Below the pieces are notes generated by a model that did not search any database, was not told where the DNA came from, and worked only from the letters and a program-made list of their open reading frames with translations. A program made the position numbers and the translations under genes. Source: Pusillimonas sp. UBA3987 (GTDB lineage: Bacteria; Pseudomonadota; Gammaproteobacteria; Burkholderiales; Burkholderiaceae_B). From it: a stretch of DNA of 64,000 nt. Positions 1 through 9,200 of this stretch are shown one piece after another; the stretch's first letter is position 1, and each line of letters starts with the position of its first letter. The stretch spans positions 122,281 through 186,280 of the forward strand of contig DGCD01000021.1 of NCBI GenBank assembly GCA_002384935.1, written 5' to 3'.

Positions 1-1591
1 ATTGCACGGCGCCCTGGGTGTTGGGTTCTCCAGGGCGCAAGGCATTTCGCTTACGAAGTTCGATTGCATCCATACCCAATTCGGCAGCGGCCTCGTCAAC
101 CAGCAACTCGGTCATCGACATGGCCTGCAAAGTACCGTAACCCCGCATGGAGCCGGCCTCGACCGCCGCCGAGGCGATTGCTGCTGCCGACATGTCTGAC
201 TGCGGAAAATAATAGCTGGATTGCCCGGCTGTTGCCGCTACCTGCGCAACCGAAAATGAAAAATTGGCACGCCCGCCCCCATTCAGGTTGTAAAACGCTT
301 TCAAGGTTTCGAACCGGCCACTTTTCCTGTCAACCACCAAGGTAAGGTCTGCCTCAACGGAATGACGCTTCATCCCCATCTGAAACTGTTCGTAGCGATC
401 ATTGGCCAAACGCACTGCACTGCCATCGCCGTAAAAACAGGCGGCCACCGTATAAAAAGGAAAGATGGAATGATCTTTGGAACCGTAGCCAACGGTTGTG
501 CCCGAAAGCAATTCAATGCGTTCAACGGGAAAGCGCTTGTTGTCTTTAACCATGTGCGCAGCAACACGGGCCACTTCATAAGGCGATTGCGCAGCGATCA
601 ATAAATGCAGCGTTCGCGTCTTGGCGTCGTACCAGGCGTTGCCATTGTCGGGTTCCATGGCACAGGGGTCGATCGACTGCGAGAACACCTCCCGCTGGAG
701 CACAAGCTTATCGGCATTACCTTGCGCGGCACTGATGCTTTGCGCGATGGTGGCTGCCGCCGCCATGCCACTTTGCATTGGCTTGCGCGTCTCCTGGGCC
801 ACCGTGGCCGGATCCCGAATCGCCCCGCCACCGCGATGACGCGGTGTTACCGAGGCCGGTACGAAAACGGCTTCCGGGTCGGCCGGCGGCCAAGTGGGCT
901 TGTTGCCATCGAATCCCCCCCATATCACGGCATCCTGCATGGGAGAAAACTCGGGCGGGTCGGAGGGGCTGGCGCCCTCGATACGCACATAACGCGCCGC
1001 CCCATAATTGGCGGGCGGTTTCAAACCGGTTTTTTCTCCGTACTGAACCACACCCTGCGCAAAGCGCAGCGCCCGTTTGGCAGCCTCGAAACGGTCGAAG
1101 TCTTTGTATACAAGCAAAGCCACGGGATGACCGTATAGCGGGGCCGTCTGCCCTTTGGGCACCAGAAAATATGTCCCGTAAAACCCGGTGCCCAGATCTG
1201 GCAACTGAGGAACCTGAATGCCATCGCGCTCAAGATCTTCATGCATCAGCAACCGGTCTGGCTGCAGGTCGGACCCCAGCACGGAAAGATCAACCCCGGC
1301 AAAGGCGTGCTCTACATCGGTGGCTTTGATAAAAAAAGCATGTGACTGGGCTTTTGTCCAACCCGCAAGGTCTTGCGCCCGAAAATCACGAGCGAAGACT
1401 TTTTCACCCGTTACTTTACGAACCGCATCCCAACGATAACCCACCTCACCATTGGGCTTTATCCAATCGGTTGGCTGGGCGCCCGAATGTACCTCGACGG
1501 CCTGCGCGGTTAGCGAACGCCCGAACATGACAGTAATGCCACTAAACGTTCCAAGTTTAATAAAGTCGCGTCGCGATATGCTGGTTTTCAT
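1..1591 (-). CDS. Molybdenum hydroxylase large subunit, xanthine dehydrogenase/aldehyde oxidase family (partial)
   Basis: About 530 residues are visible; the gene runs off the left edge of the window. The N-terminus reads MKTSISRRDFIKLG, a twin-arginine signal, so the enzyme is probably exported folded to the periplasm with its molybdopterin cofactor. Near the window edge a stretch with RGYGTLQAMSMTE and ELGMDAIELRKRNALRPG matches the cofactor-binding region of molybdopterin-binding subunits of this family (isoquinoline 1-oxidoreductase IorB-like and aldehyde dehydrogenase-like enzymes). The start is the ATG at 1589-1591, preceded by a GGGGACTCACC stretch that can serve as ribosome site. No 2Fe-2S small subunit is seen upstream; it could lie downstream outside the window. 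The substrate cannot be told. The family call is fairly sure, the subfamily is not. Confidence 0.8.
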   Translation of the reverse strand, partial: MKTSISRRDFIKLGTFSGITVMFGRSLTAQAVEVHSGAQPTDWIKPNGEVGYRWDAVRKVTGEKVFARDFRAQDLAGWTKAQSHAFFIKATDVEHAFAGVDLSVLGSDLQPDRLLMHEDLERDGIQVPQLPDLGTGFYGTYFLVPKGQTAPLYGHPVALLVYKDFDRFEAAKRALRFAQGVVQYGEKTGLKPPANYGAARYVRIEGASPSDPPEFSPMQDAVIWGGFDGNKPTWPPADPEAVFVPASVTPRHRGGGAIRDPATVAQETRKPMQSGMAAAATIAQSISAAQGNADKLVLQREVFSQSIDPCAMEPDNGNAWYDAKTRTLHLLIAAQSPYEVARVAAHMVKDNKRFPVERIELLSGTTVGYGSKDHSIFPFYTVAACFYGDGSAVRLANDRYEQFQMGMKRHSVEADLTLVVDRKSGRFETLKAFYNLNGGGRANFSFSVAQVAATAGQSSYYFPQSDMSAAAIASAAVEAGSMRGYGTLQAMSMTELLVDEAAAELGMDAIELRKRNALRPGEPNTQGAVQ

Positions 1592-2132
1592 TTTTGGTGA
1601 GTCCCCTCGATTTACCAGCCTTTATCGTGGCGACGACAAGAAATATCAATTAGTCACAGGCCGGTGCCCTGAATTTTCGGCTCTAAATGATATAAGTGTC
1701 AACACAAACAAAAGGCAAGCGCTCAAACCAGCATCAGAGGACACGCGAAACGCTTGCCTTAACCAAACAACACATGGCTGCGACCAGCCCTTGGCGCACC
1801 CTTAGAACCGGGTGCGCAACAAAGCCTTGGTGATATGCGACGAACCCTGGTTGGCCAGTTTGAGCCGAGTCCGAAGCGTTCTGTAGGACAGACAGATATA
1901 CTCTCGCGCAGAGCTTATGAGTTCAGGAAATTTGAGAATTACCGCGTGCCAGCTTTGACCCAGTGCAGTTGGAACGGCGTGATTAAGCAAGTTCGATGAA
2001 TACCCATCTCCCGTTTTGAACTGACCCCAATTAGAAATACTGGCAGCGGGTCATTCACATCGTTGTTTTTTATCATTAAAAACAATGCACTAAACTAGCT
2101 ATATATCCGAATAGCGTCAAAAATACCCTCAT
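1592..2132. other. Non-coding interval with hairpins and an IS scar
   Basis: No convincing gene lies between the molybdenum hydroxylase start and the small membrane-protein gene. Two inverted repeats are visible: AAGGCAAGCG (1712-1721) with CGCTTGCCTT (1751-1760), a perfect 10-bp pair with a 29-nt loop, and GCGCACCC (1794-1801) with GGGTGCGC (1810-1817), a perfect 8-bp pair with an 8-nt loop. Neither is followed by a clear T-run, so they are not obvious terminators. The right part (1899-2012) is a degenerate ISL3 end, annotated separately. Confidence 0.5.
1899..2012 (+). mobile_element. Remnant of the right end of an ISL3-family element (copy 1)
   Basis: The plus strand still encodes RAYEFRKFENYRVPALTQC followed by SWNGVIKQVR and a stop, which corresponds to the C-terminus of the intact transposase at 23213-24403 (RAYGFRNFENYRMRVLAQC, then GWNGVINRV). 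After the stop comes GATGAATACCCATCTCCC, a decayed version of the right terminal repeat of the intact element. The rest of the element is missing to the left. Same orientation as the other two copies. Confidence 0.8.
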
Positions 2133-2552
2133 TCAGTCGGCGCTGTGATTACCGTTAACGTGCTTGGCATCGCCATTTTTATCACTTTGGCTCTGCGCTA
2201 TTTTAGCCCTGGCCAAAAGCAACTCGAGCTCCGTCTCCCTATCTCGCGATGGCGTACGCAGTGCAGACGGATAGACGAGCCAATTAGCAATGAAAGTACC
2301 TCCAAGGGGAGCGAACACCATCATCCCCAGCAATGCAGCTGGCGAACCTGCCGTCGAAACTCGCGCATTTTCCAGCAACACGGCATTCCCCGCTGCAATC
2401 AGCAACAGCACGCCGCCCAACAAAGCCCATGTTCCTCTAATTTGGGAGCGTCGACTGGCAAAATAAATAATGACGACTAGTGCTACCGCACATGCGTTTA
2501 GCGTCCAAACAGCTGACTCGGTCGCCCGCTGCAAAACAGCAATACTCACCAC
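2133..2552 (-). CDS. Hypothetical small membrane protein
   Basis: 139 residues starting at a GTG. About residues 15-32, 40-58 and 72-92 are hydrophobic enough to be three transmembrane helices. The C-terminal 40 residues are hydrophilic (TPSRDRETELELLLARAKIA) and could form a short cytoplasmic helix. I do not recognise a family. The gene is wedged between two ISL3 scars and the ribosome site is weak, so it may be a remnant of an earlier insertion or a decaying gene. The consistent hydrophobic pattern is the main reason to keep it. Confidence 0.5.
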   Translation of the reverse strand: MVSIAVLQRATESAVWTLNACAVALVVIIYFASRRSQIRGTWALLGGVLLLIAAGNAVLLENARVSTAGSPAALLGMMVFAPLGGTFIANWLVYPSALRTPSRDRETELELLLARAKIAQSQSDKNGDAKHVNGNHSAD

Positions 2553-2611
2553 AAAAGCCTCTTTTTAAAGTAATAGCGGTTGCGCCCATGATGCCCACCG
2601 TGTAGTACGAA

Positions 2612-2734
2612 GGGGGGTCGAAATCTTGCGCAGAGCGTATGGGTTCACGAATTTTGAAAATTACCACCTACGCGTTTTACTTCAGTGCGATTAGAACGGC
2701 ATGATTAACCGTGTCTAGTGAATGCGTATCCCCC
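2612..2734 (+). mobile_element. Remnant of the right end of an ISL3-family element (copy 2), possibly an internally deleted copy
   Basis: From 2625 on, the plus strand matches the last ~110 bp of the intact ISL3 element: it reads RRAYGFTNFENY, then a degraded stretch with an in-frame stop where the intact copy has Trp, then NGMINRV and stop. It ends in GTGAATGCGTATCCCCC, a good right terminal repeat. The sequence just before it (GGGGGGTCGA at 2612-2621) resembles the outer bases of the left terminal repeat, so this could be a roughly 120-bp derivative with nearly the whole element deleted; that reading is tentative. Confidence 0.75.
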
Positions 2735-3222
2735 GCCTAGTTACACAACTGGGCGAATGGGCTTGTGGCGTCGCCTGTGCCGTGTCGGCTCTCAGCATAT
2801 CTTACAGCGACGCGCTCAGGCAACTGGAAAAGTATAAGGGTGCAAAGGTGAGGGACCGGCCCCGAGGTCTTGAGCTGGATCCGATTATTCGCGTTATGAC
2901 AGACCTGACGGTCCCATGGGAACAGCAAAGCCAACACGTTTCAGCAGGTCTTGTGAAGTGGTTGCAGTACCCGGGTGAGTACCAGGCCCAGCCGCACCTG
3001 AAGAGCGCAAGCTATGTCCGCTCTACGGCAAGAAAAAAAGGGGAGCTGCGAGCTCAGATCGACCAGCTGAAGCGGGATGCAGTTGGTCGACCGTCTGATC
3101 CTGAGGCAGATGCGAACCAGGCACGACTGCACGAATTGTGGAAAGAGATCTGCACCCTGTCCAACGTAGAGCGGGGCGGTGCCGGTGGCTCGATAGCGGA
3201 CATTTCGAACATGCTCCAATAG
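2722..3222 (+). CDS. Hypothetical protein, possibly a remnant of a C39-like cysteine peptidase
   Basis: 166 residues. The N-terminal part reads GEWACGVACAVSALSISYSD (Cys15 and Cys19), reminiscent of the catalytic-cysteine box of C39/papain-like peptidases, in which an aligned Gln, the Cys and a following helix are typical. No downstream His-containing motif (such as GHW) is visible, and the C-terminal half is charged and helical. The start ATG at 2722 lies inside the terminal repeat of the neighbouring ISL3 remnant and no good ribosome site precedes it, so the original start may have been lost when the element inserted. Probably a broken gene; the peptidase link is weak. Confidence 0.4.
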   Translation: MRIPRLVTQLGEWACGVACAVSALSISYSDALRQLEKYKGAKVRDRPRGLELDPIIRVMTDLTVPWEQQSQHVSAGLVKWLQYPGEYQAQPHLKSASYVRSTARKKGELRAQIDQLKRDAVGRPSDPEADANQARLHELWKEICTLSNVERGGAGGSIADISNMLQ

Positions 3223-3288
3223 TTAACGCTTCGGTGCGGCGGAGTCCAATCCTCCCCCCACCGCAACAATGGAACTTGCGACTCTTTT

Positions 3289-3307
3289 TGATGCTATGCT
3301 TGCATCA
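3289..3307. promoter_or_regulatory. Inverted repeat upstream of brxR, candidate operator
   Basis: TGATGC and GCATCA form a perfect 6-bp inverted repeat with a 7-bp spacer, about 57 bp upstream of the brxR start in the only sizeable gap before the cluster. BrxR-type WYL regulators are known to bind inverted repeats in front of their own BREX loci and repress them; this is the natural candidate site here. A -10/-35 pair could not be fixed with confidence. Confidence 0.4.
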
Positions 3308-3363
3308 GTAACGAGTATCAAAATATAACTTCGCGGGTTTACGCAACATCAACACCCATTTAA

Positions 3364-4278
3364 ATGTCAACATCATTCCTAACCGTCCTCGGACACGCCC
3401 AACGCGACCGGCTCGCCTATATAGAACTACGACTATGGTTCTTCGGCAGCGTGCGTCGACGTGACCTAGCCGCGCGGCATGGAGTGCAAACGGCGGCGGC
3501 CACGCGCGACCTTAAGCTTTACCAAGACATCGCGCCAGCCAACATGCGTTATGACCGCAGCTCCAAAGTCTATACAGTCACGGACGATTTCACGCCAGCG
3601 TTCGACTTTTCCCCTACGCGTGTTCTCACTTGGCTGTCGGAAGGATTCGGCGATAACGCCCCAGTTGATGCGGGCAGCGGCTTGTCATGTTCCCTGCCCC
3701 AGCGTCTAAGCCAACCCAACCTGGACACACTCGCTCAAGTCACCCGCGCCATCAGCCAGAAATGTCCGCTGAATATCACGTACCACTCTATTCAGAACGG
3801 TCGAAGCGAACGGGAAATTGTGCCTTTCGCACTGCTTGATACGGGCTTGCGCTGGCACGTACGTGCATACGACCGTAAGACAGCAGAATTCCGCGACTTT
3901 GTCATCACACGCATAGAAACCGCCCAGCCGGTGCCAGAGTTGCCGCTACAGGAACATGAGCATCCTGAACACGATATTCAGTGGACGCGCATCGTAGAAC
4001 TGGAACTCGTACCACATCCCGATCAACCCAGGCCAGAAATCACATGCATGGACTATGGCATGGTCAACGGCACCTTGCAGCTACAACTCAGGGCAGCCAC
4101 GGCTGGGTACACCTTGCGCAAATGGAGTGTGGACTGCTCACCGAACCATAGCCTGAGGGGCAGCGAGTACCGGCTATGGTTGAAGGATCACCTAGCGTTA
4201 TATGGCGTGAAGAACGCCTTGCTGGCTCCTGGGTATGGAAGACCGGAAGATTCTGAATCGGCAGCAGCGTATGCCTGA
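3364..4278 (+). CDS. brxR: WYL-domain transcriptional regulator of the BREX cluster (BrxR-like)
   Basis: 304 residues, the usual size of BrxR. Residues ~10-75 form a winged helix-turn-helix (RRRDLAARHGVQTAAATRDL). Residues ~136-187 are the WYL fold (LNITYHSIQNGRSEREIVPF, then LRWHVRAYDRKTAEFRDFVI). The last ~100 residues match the WCX-type dimerisation tail. Characterised BrxR proteins dimerise, bind an inverted repeat at the promoter of the locus and repress it; the WYL domain is thought to sense a nucleotide or nucleic-acid ligand. The gene lies first in the cluster, 62 bp ahead of the BrxE-like gene, and has an inverted repeat in front of it. Family assignment is strong; the role as BREX regulator is inferred from position and size. 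Confidence 0.85.
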   Translation: MSTSFLTVLGHAQRDRLAYIELRLWFFGSVRRRDLAARHGVQTAAATRDLKLYQDIAPANMRYDRSSKVYTVTDDFTPAFDFSPTRVLTWLSEGFGDNAPVDAGSGLSCSLPQRLSQPNLDTLAQVTRAISQKCPLNITYHSIQNGRSEREIVPFALLDTGLRWHVRAYDRKTAEFRDFVITRIETAQPVPELPLQEHEHPEHDIQWTRIVELELVPHPDQPRPEITCMDYGMVNGTLQLQLRAATAGYTLRKWSVDCSPNHSLRGSEYRLWLKDHLALYGVKNALLAPGYGRPEDSESAAAYA

Positions 4279-4340
4279 TCAACAGAAGCATTTGCCTACA
4301 CGGACTGCGCCGACACAACCAACGAACAAAGAGAAATGAA

Positions 4341-4841
4341 ATGACGGAACCCTACCTGACTACCCTGCTGCAAATGAGGCTCCTCGTTGGCTTTCTCGGC
4401 GAGCGGGCTCAGCACGCCTGGTGGCCAACCGCGTTCTATGAGTCTTCGAGCCGCCCGTTCCTCGAACCTGTTTTTTCTAAATCATCTCGACTTGCCCAGT
4501 ATCACGGCGTGCTAGAGGCGGCCAGACGTTTGCACGACGAGCATTTGAACGTGGGTAGCTACCATCTGTTCCGGTTGCCAGAGGAAGTCGAGCAAGACCT
4601 GCATGCGTCCGTTCAAAGCGGCATGGACGAAGACCTAACAAGCCAGGCGATACAAAGTAAAGAAAGTGCGCTAGCAGCGTTGAAACAGTTGGCTGTCTCC
4701 AACACGACGCTCAACGTGGGGCCGACTGCAGTGGGACGCATCCATGATCTCTATTCCACGGACATCCTAAATGGTATTGCGGCGACCTACCTGGCGGCAT
4801 TCCACGACAATGCCAGAACTTACCCATACCTGGTGGCCTAG
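4341..4841 (+). CDS. brxE: BrxE-like protein
   Basis: 166 residues. The N-terminus (LLQMRLLVGFLGERAQHAWW) and the following pattern of Ser/Pro/Phe then AARRLHDEHL and YHLFRLPEEVEQ fit, from memory, the BrxE family of small proteins first listed in BREX type 6 loci; the biochemical role of BrxE is unknown to me. No transmembrane segment or catalytic motif is visible. The start ATG at 4341 has AAAGAGA in front. It ends two bases before brxA and so is almost surely co-transcribed with it. BrxE is not part of the standard type I set, which makes its presence noteworthy. If the family call is wrong it is simply an uncharacterised BREX-linked protein. Confidence 0.6.
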   Translation: MTEPYLTTLLQMRLLVGFLGERAQHAWWPTAFYESSSRPFLEPVFSKSSRLAQYHGVLEAARRLHDEHLNVGSYHLFRLPEEVEQDLHASVQSGMDEDLTSQAIQSKESALAALKQLAVSNTTLNVGPTAVGRIHDLYSTDILNGIAATYLAAFHDNARTYPYLVA

Positions 4842-4843
4842 AC

Positions 4844-5632
4844 ATGGCAGAGCAAAAGTCTTACGACACTAATCTAGCTATGGGGTTAGGCCTTATTGAG
4901 GAAACCAAAGCTCTGCTGAACCTCTGGGAGCCGACGATGGATTCGGCCGCCCTGTATCAAGAAGCCCTTGCGTCTGGTGTCTTGTCATCGGTATCAGCCT
5001 ACCGGCTGAGAAATATTGTCGTCCGGTGTTTTGGTAACAGATATCTAACACATGGCAATCAGACCGCTGCAACGTTAAAAAAGCTTCTGCCCTCTCTGGC
5101 TCCGACAGAAATGGCCCAACTTTTCTTCATTTACACATGCCGGGCCAATCGCATTTTCTACGATTTTGTCCGGAATGTTTATTGGCCGGCCTATATATCG
5201 GCAGACAAATTTCTTTCAAAGAAAAGCGCAGAAGATTTTATTCGCAGAGCGATTGACGATAACAAAACTCCGTCTCGATGGGCTGAAGGGCAGATTGTTC
5301 GGGTGGGAAGATACTTAACGGGTTGTTGCTCCGATTTTGGTTTATTGGGGTCTCCTACCAAAAACGGGCGCCCGTTCATTCCATTCCGTATAGAACAAAA
5401 GACCATTGCATACCTAGCCCATGAACTGCACCTTTCCGGTGTCGGTGACAACGCCCTGCTCAATCATGAAGACTGGCAGCTATTTGGCCTGGCTCGCGAA
5501 GACGTGCTAGAAGAAACTAAACGACTCTCGCTGAAGGGTTTGCTCATCGTCCAGGCTGCTGGCGACGTAATCCGTATCAGCTGGAAACAACAAAACATGG
5601 AGGCGCTCTGCGATGTCCTCACTCAAAGCTGA
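4844..5632 (+). CDS. brxA: BREX protein BrxA (DUF1819)
   Basis: 262 residues of the DUF1819 family. Typical features are YDTNLAMGLGLIEETKALLN at the start, the SVSAYRLRNIVVRCFGNRYL helix and the conserved GQIVRVGRYLTGCCSDFGLL stretch around residues 150-170. BrxA is a small helical DNA-binding protein resembling NusB-like folds; it is needed for defence in some BREX systems and dispensable in others. The gene starts 2 bp after the BrxE-like gene and overlaps brxB by 20 bp. Its bases are visibly AT-richer than those of brxC, so the cluster may have been assembled from parts of different origin. Confidence 0.88.
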   Translation: MAEQKSYDTNLAMGLGLIEETKALLNLWEPTMDSAALYQEALASGVLSSVSAYRLRNIVVRCFGNRYLTHGNQTAATLKKLLPSLAPTEMAQLFFIYTCRANRIFYDFVRNVYWPAYISADKFLSKKSAEDFIRRAIDDNKTPSRWAEGQIVRVGRYLTGCCSDFGLLGSPTKNGRPFIPFRIEQKTIAYLAHELHLSGVGDNALLNHEDWQLFGLAREDVLEETKRLSLKGLLIVQAAGDVIRISWKQQNMEALCDVLTQS

Positions 5633-6191
5633 CTTCGACGAGTTGCGCGAACGCATCCGGCACGGGCGCGAGCTCGGTCATGCAAGCTTCGAGCCGATCT
5701 ATTACCTGGTCTTCCCGCCAGAACAAATCCTCGAAGTGAAGCGGCAAACCCCTTCCTGGGTGGCCAAGCTGCACCAGGAAGGTTGGGACGTCACGACATT
5801 CTCGATTGCGGAGCAGATTTGGTCGATCTTACGAGAAGATGAGTTCATGTGGTCTTTGTGTGTGCAGGAAGACAAGAATGCACCACTCAATTGGCGGCGA
5901 ACGAACAAGGCGTTGGCCGACATACTTGAAGCGGAAAATGGCCTGATGAAACGGCTAGTCGATGCGCTGCAATCGCTTGAGAACCAGAAAACAAGCTTGC
6001 TGTTGGTGACAGACCTTGAAGCACTTCACCCCTTCGTGCGCATTGGCGCGCTAGAAAGCAAGCTTCAAGGCCAATTTCATGTTCCGACTGTTTTCCTCTA
6101 TCCAGGCGAACGAGCGGGTAAGACCATGCTGAAATTTCTAGGGTTTTATCCAGCAGACGGCAACTACCGCTCAGTCCACGTTGGCGGCTGA
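5613..6191 (+). CDS. brxB: BREX protein BrxB (DUF1788)
   Basis: 192 residues matching the DUF1788 family: YYLVFPPEQILEVKRQTPSW near the N-terminus and a C-terminal TVFLYPGERAGKTMLKFLGF, FYPADGNYRSVHV ending. BrxB is essential for defence in tested type I systems and interacts with PglZ; it has no recognised enzymatic activity. The ATG at 5613 lies inside the end of brxA (20-bp overlap), and the gene stops 28 bp before the brxC start. Length and order (A-B-C) are those of type I BREX. Confidence 0.9.
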   Translation: MSSLKADFDELRERIRHGRELGHASFEPIYYLVFPPEQILEVKRQTPSWVAKLHQEGWDVTTFSIAEQIWSILREDEFMWSLCVQEDKNAPLNWRRTNKALADILEAENGLMKRLVDALQSLENQKTSLLLVTDLEALHPFVRIGALESKLQGQFHVPTVFLYPGERAGKTMLKFLGFYPADGNYRSVHVGG

Positions 6192-6219
6192 ACAAATAAA
6201 GAATAATTGGAAAAGAACT

Positions 6220-9200
6220 ATGACCATTCGCTCACTCTTCGATCCCAGCAAGGACATTTACCGGACCATTGAAAAGGTCATCACGTACGGGGCCTCGCAA
6301 GAAAACAGACTCAAGGCCGAGATCTCCGAATATGTGGTCACCGACAGCATTGAAGAGCAATTCCGCAAGCTCCTTGATCGCATGCAGCTTGCAATGGAGT
6401 CTGGCGGCGAGAACGAGGTGGGCGTCTGGGTCTCTGGCTTCTACGGCTCGGGTAAGAGCTCATTCACTAAATATCTGGGCTTGGCGTTCGACGACCAACG
6501 CACCATCGACGGCACGCCGTTCATTAACTACCTGCAAGACCGCTTGCATAAGCCACAGACCAAGGCGTTGCTCAGCACGGTAGCGAAGCGTTTCCCTGCC
6601 GCCGTGGTCATGCTAGACCTGGCCAGTGAAATGCTTGCCGGCGCCACGATGGAAGATGTTTCCACCGTCCTCTACTTCAAGGTGCTGCAGTGGGCCGGCT
6701 ACTCGCGCAACCTGAAGGTTGCTGCTTTTGAGCGCATGGTCGAGAAGGACGGTCGCACCCCCGAGCTGCATGAACGCATCTCGAAGGCGTTGCCCGGTGC
6801 AACTTGGGCACGCGTGCAAAACAACCCTCTGGCTATTGATGGCTTGATTCCAAAGATTGCTCACGAGATGTACCCGGCGTTCTTCCCGGAAGCAAAGTCG
6901 TTCTCGTCCAGCACCGATGGTTTCTTCCAGTTCGAAGACCAGCGTGTGCAGGAAATGATCGACATCGTGCGGGAAAAAAGTGGCAAGCAAAACATCATCT
7001 TCATCGTCGACGAGGTGGGGCAGTACGTTGCCTCGCGCGACAACCTGATCCTCAACCTCGACGGCCTGGCGAAAAACCTGAAGCGGCTTGGCGATGGCAA
7101 AGCCTGGATCATCTCCACTGCGCAGCAGACGCTAACCGAAGATGACCCTCGCGCCGCCTTGAACTCCGACAAGCTTTACAAGCTAAAAGATCGCTTTCCG
7201 ATCCAGATTGATCTTGAGTCGAGCGACATCAAGGAAATCTGCTATCGCCGCCTGCTCGGAAAATCATCGGCGGGTGAGGCTGAGCTCGGCAAGTTGTTCG
7301 AGACTCACGGCCAGGCCCTGCGGCACAATACCAAACTGCAAGACGCCAAGTACTACGACGCCGACTTCAGTAAAGAAAGCTTCACCAACCTCTATCCCTT
7401 CCTGCCCGCTCACTTCGATATTCTGCTGCACCTGCTGGGCGCCCTGGCCAAGTCCACCGGCGGTATTGGCCTGCGCTCGGCGATCAAGGTGATCCAAGAC
7501 GTTCTAAAGGGTGAAGGTGGCTCAACGGCCATGGCCGATCAGCCCGTGGGTTGGCTGGCCACGACCGTCACCTTGTACGACGAGCTGGAAAAAGACATCC
7601 GCCGCGCTTTCACGTCCATTCACCAAGCGGTTGGCAAAGTCCAGATCCGCTTCCCGGACTCGCCATTCCATCACGATATTGCAAAGTCCATCGCCGTGCT
7701 GCAGATTCTGGGAAATTTGCCGGTGTCAGTGCAGAACGTCGCCAGCTTGATGCACCCATCCGTCACAGCACCTTCACAGCTCGACACAGTCAAGAAGGCC
7801 GTGGAAGAAATGCTGGGCGACGTGCATGTGCCTCTGGGTGAAAAAGATGGCAACCTGGTATTCCTTAGCGAAAAGCTGCGCGATATCGAACAAGAGCGCG
7901 GCGCCATTGCACTGCGCACTGTCGACGTAAAACGAATTTTTAACGATGCGCTGCGCGAATCCTTTGACCCCCTGCCCCGCGTCAGCCTGCACGGCACGAT
8001 GGCCGTAGCAACGGGCCTGAAAGTTCAAGCAGGTAGCGCCATTACCAGCCTGGCGGGTGACAATAACGCTATTCAAACGGTCGTTGAATTGGTACCTGCT
8101 AGCGACTATGAGGCAGCCAAGAACCGAATGCTGGACGACTCCCGTAGTCGCGCCGGACGCAACGTCATTGGCCTGTTGGCCCGAGCCAACACGGAACTTG
8201 ACGACCTGGCAAATGAAATCTATCGCTGCCAACGCATTGCCGAGCTGCACCGCAACGAGCCCGACCAAGAGGTGAAAGACTACTGTACGGGCCAGCTTGA
8301 CCGCGCTGCCAAGCTAGCGACTCAACTGCAAAGCAAGATCAAGCAAACCCTGCAGGCCGGCTCGTTTGTTTTCCGTGGCCAGGCCACGGCAGTCTCGGCC
8401 TTGAATACCGACCTACTGGAAGCCGCCAAGCAGCTGCTTTCAGACGTGGCCGACCAAGTGTTCGACCGTTACGTCGAAGCGCCGGTACGGGCTGGCACCG
8501 ACACAGCTGAAAAATTCCTGAAGGTGGCCAACCCCGCTGCCATCAGCAGTGCATTAGACCCTCTCAGCCTGGTGCAAACCGTAGCAGGGCGAGCATCTTT
8601 CAATACCGATCACAAAGCGATTGTCAGTATCCGCGACTACATCGATAAACGCGGCACTGTTGATGGCAAACGGCTACTCGACGATTTTTCAAGTGATCCA
8701 TTCGGTTGGTCACCCGACACCACGCGCTACATCGTGGCGGCGATGCTGATGGCCGGTGAAATCAAGCTGAAAGTTTCTGGGCGTGAAGTCACAGCCGCAG
8801 GCCAACAAGCCATTGATGCGCTGAAGACCAACAACTCGTTCAAGCAGATCGGTGTCGCATTGCGCGACGAGCGCCCGTCTATCGAAACTCTCGGTCGGGC
8901 AGCGGAGCGTCTTTCTGAACTGGTGGGCGACATGGTGATCCCGCTGGAGCAAGAAATCAGCAAGGCGGCGGCCAAGTACTTTCCGCGCTTCCAGCACGAC
9001 TATGGCTCCTTGGCCGAAAAGCTCAGTGGCCTTGAGCTGGCGGGCAGTGACCGCATCCGCACCTTAAACCAGGACATAGCCGACGTTTTGTTTACCGATG
9101 CGTCCGACGCACCGCAGCGTCTAGGCGTAGAAACGTCTGCCATCTACGACAACCTGAAGTGGGCTCTGGAAGTTAAACGAGTGCTCGACAACGGTCTTGA

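Noticed and set aside
1794..1817. Hairpin GCGCACCC/GGGTGCGC as a terminator
   Set aside because: No T-run follows on either strand, so it is only recorded as an inverted repeat.
6181..6219. Start of brxC at TTG 6181
   Set aside because: It lies inside brxB and adds 13 residues not typical for BrxC; the ATG at 6220 gives the usual MTIRSLFDP start.
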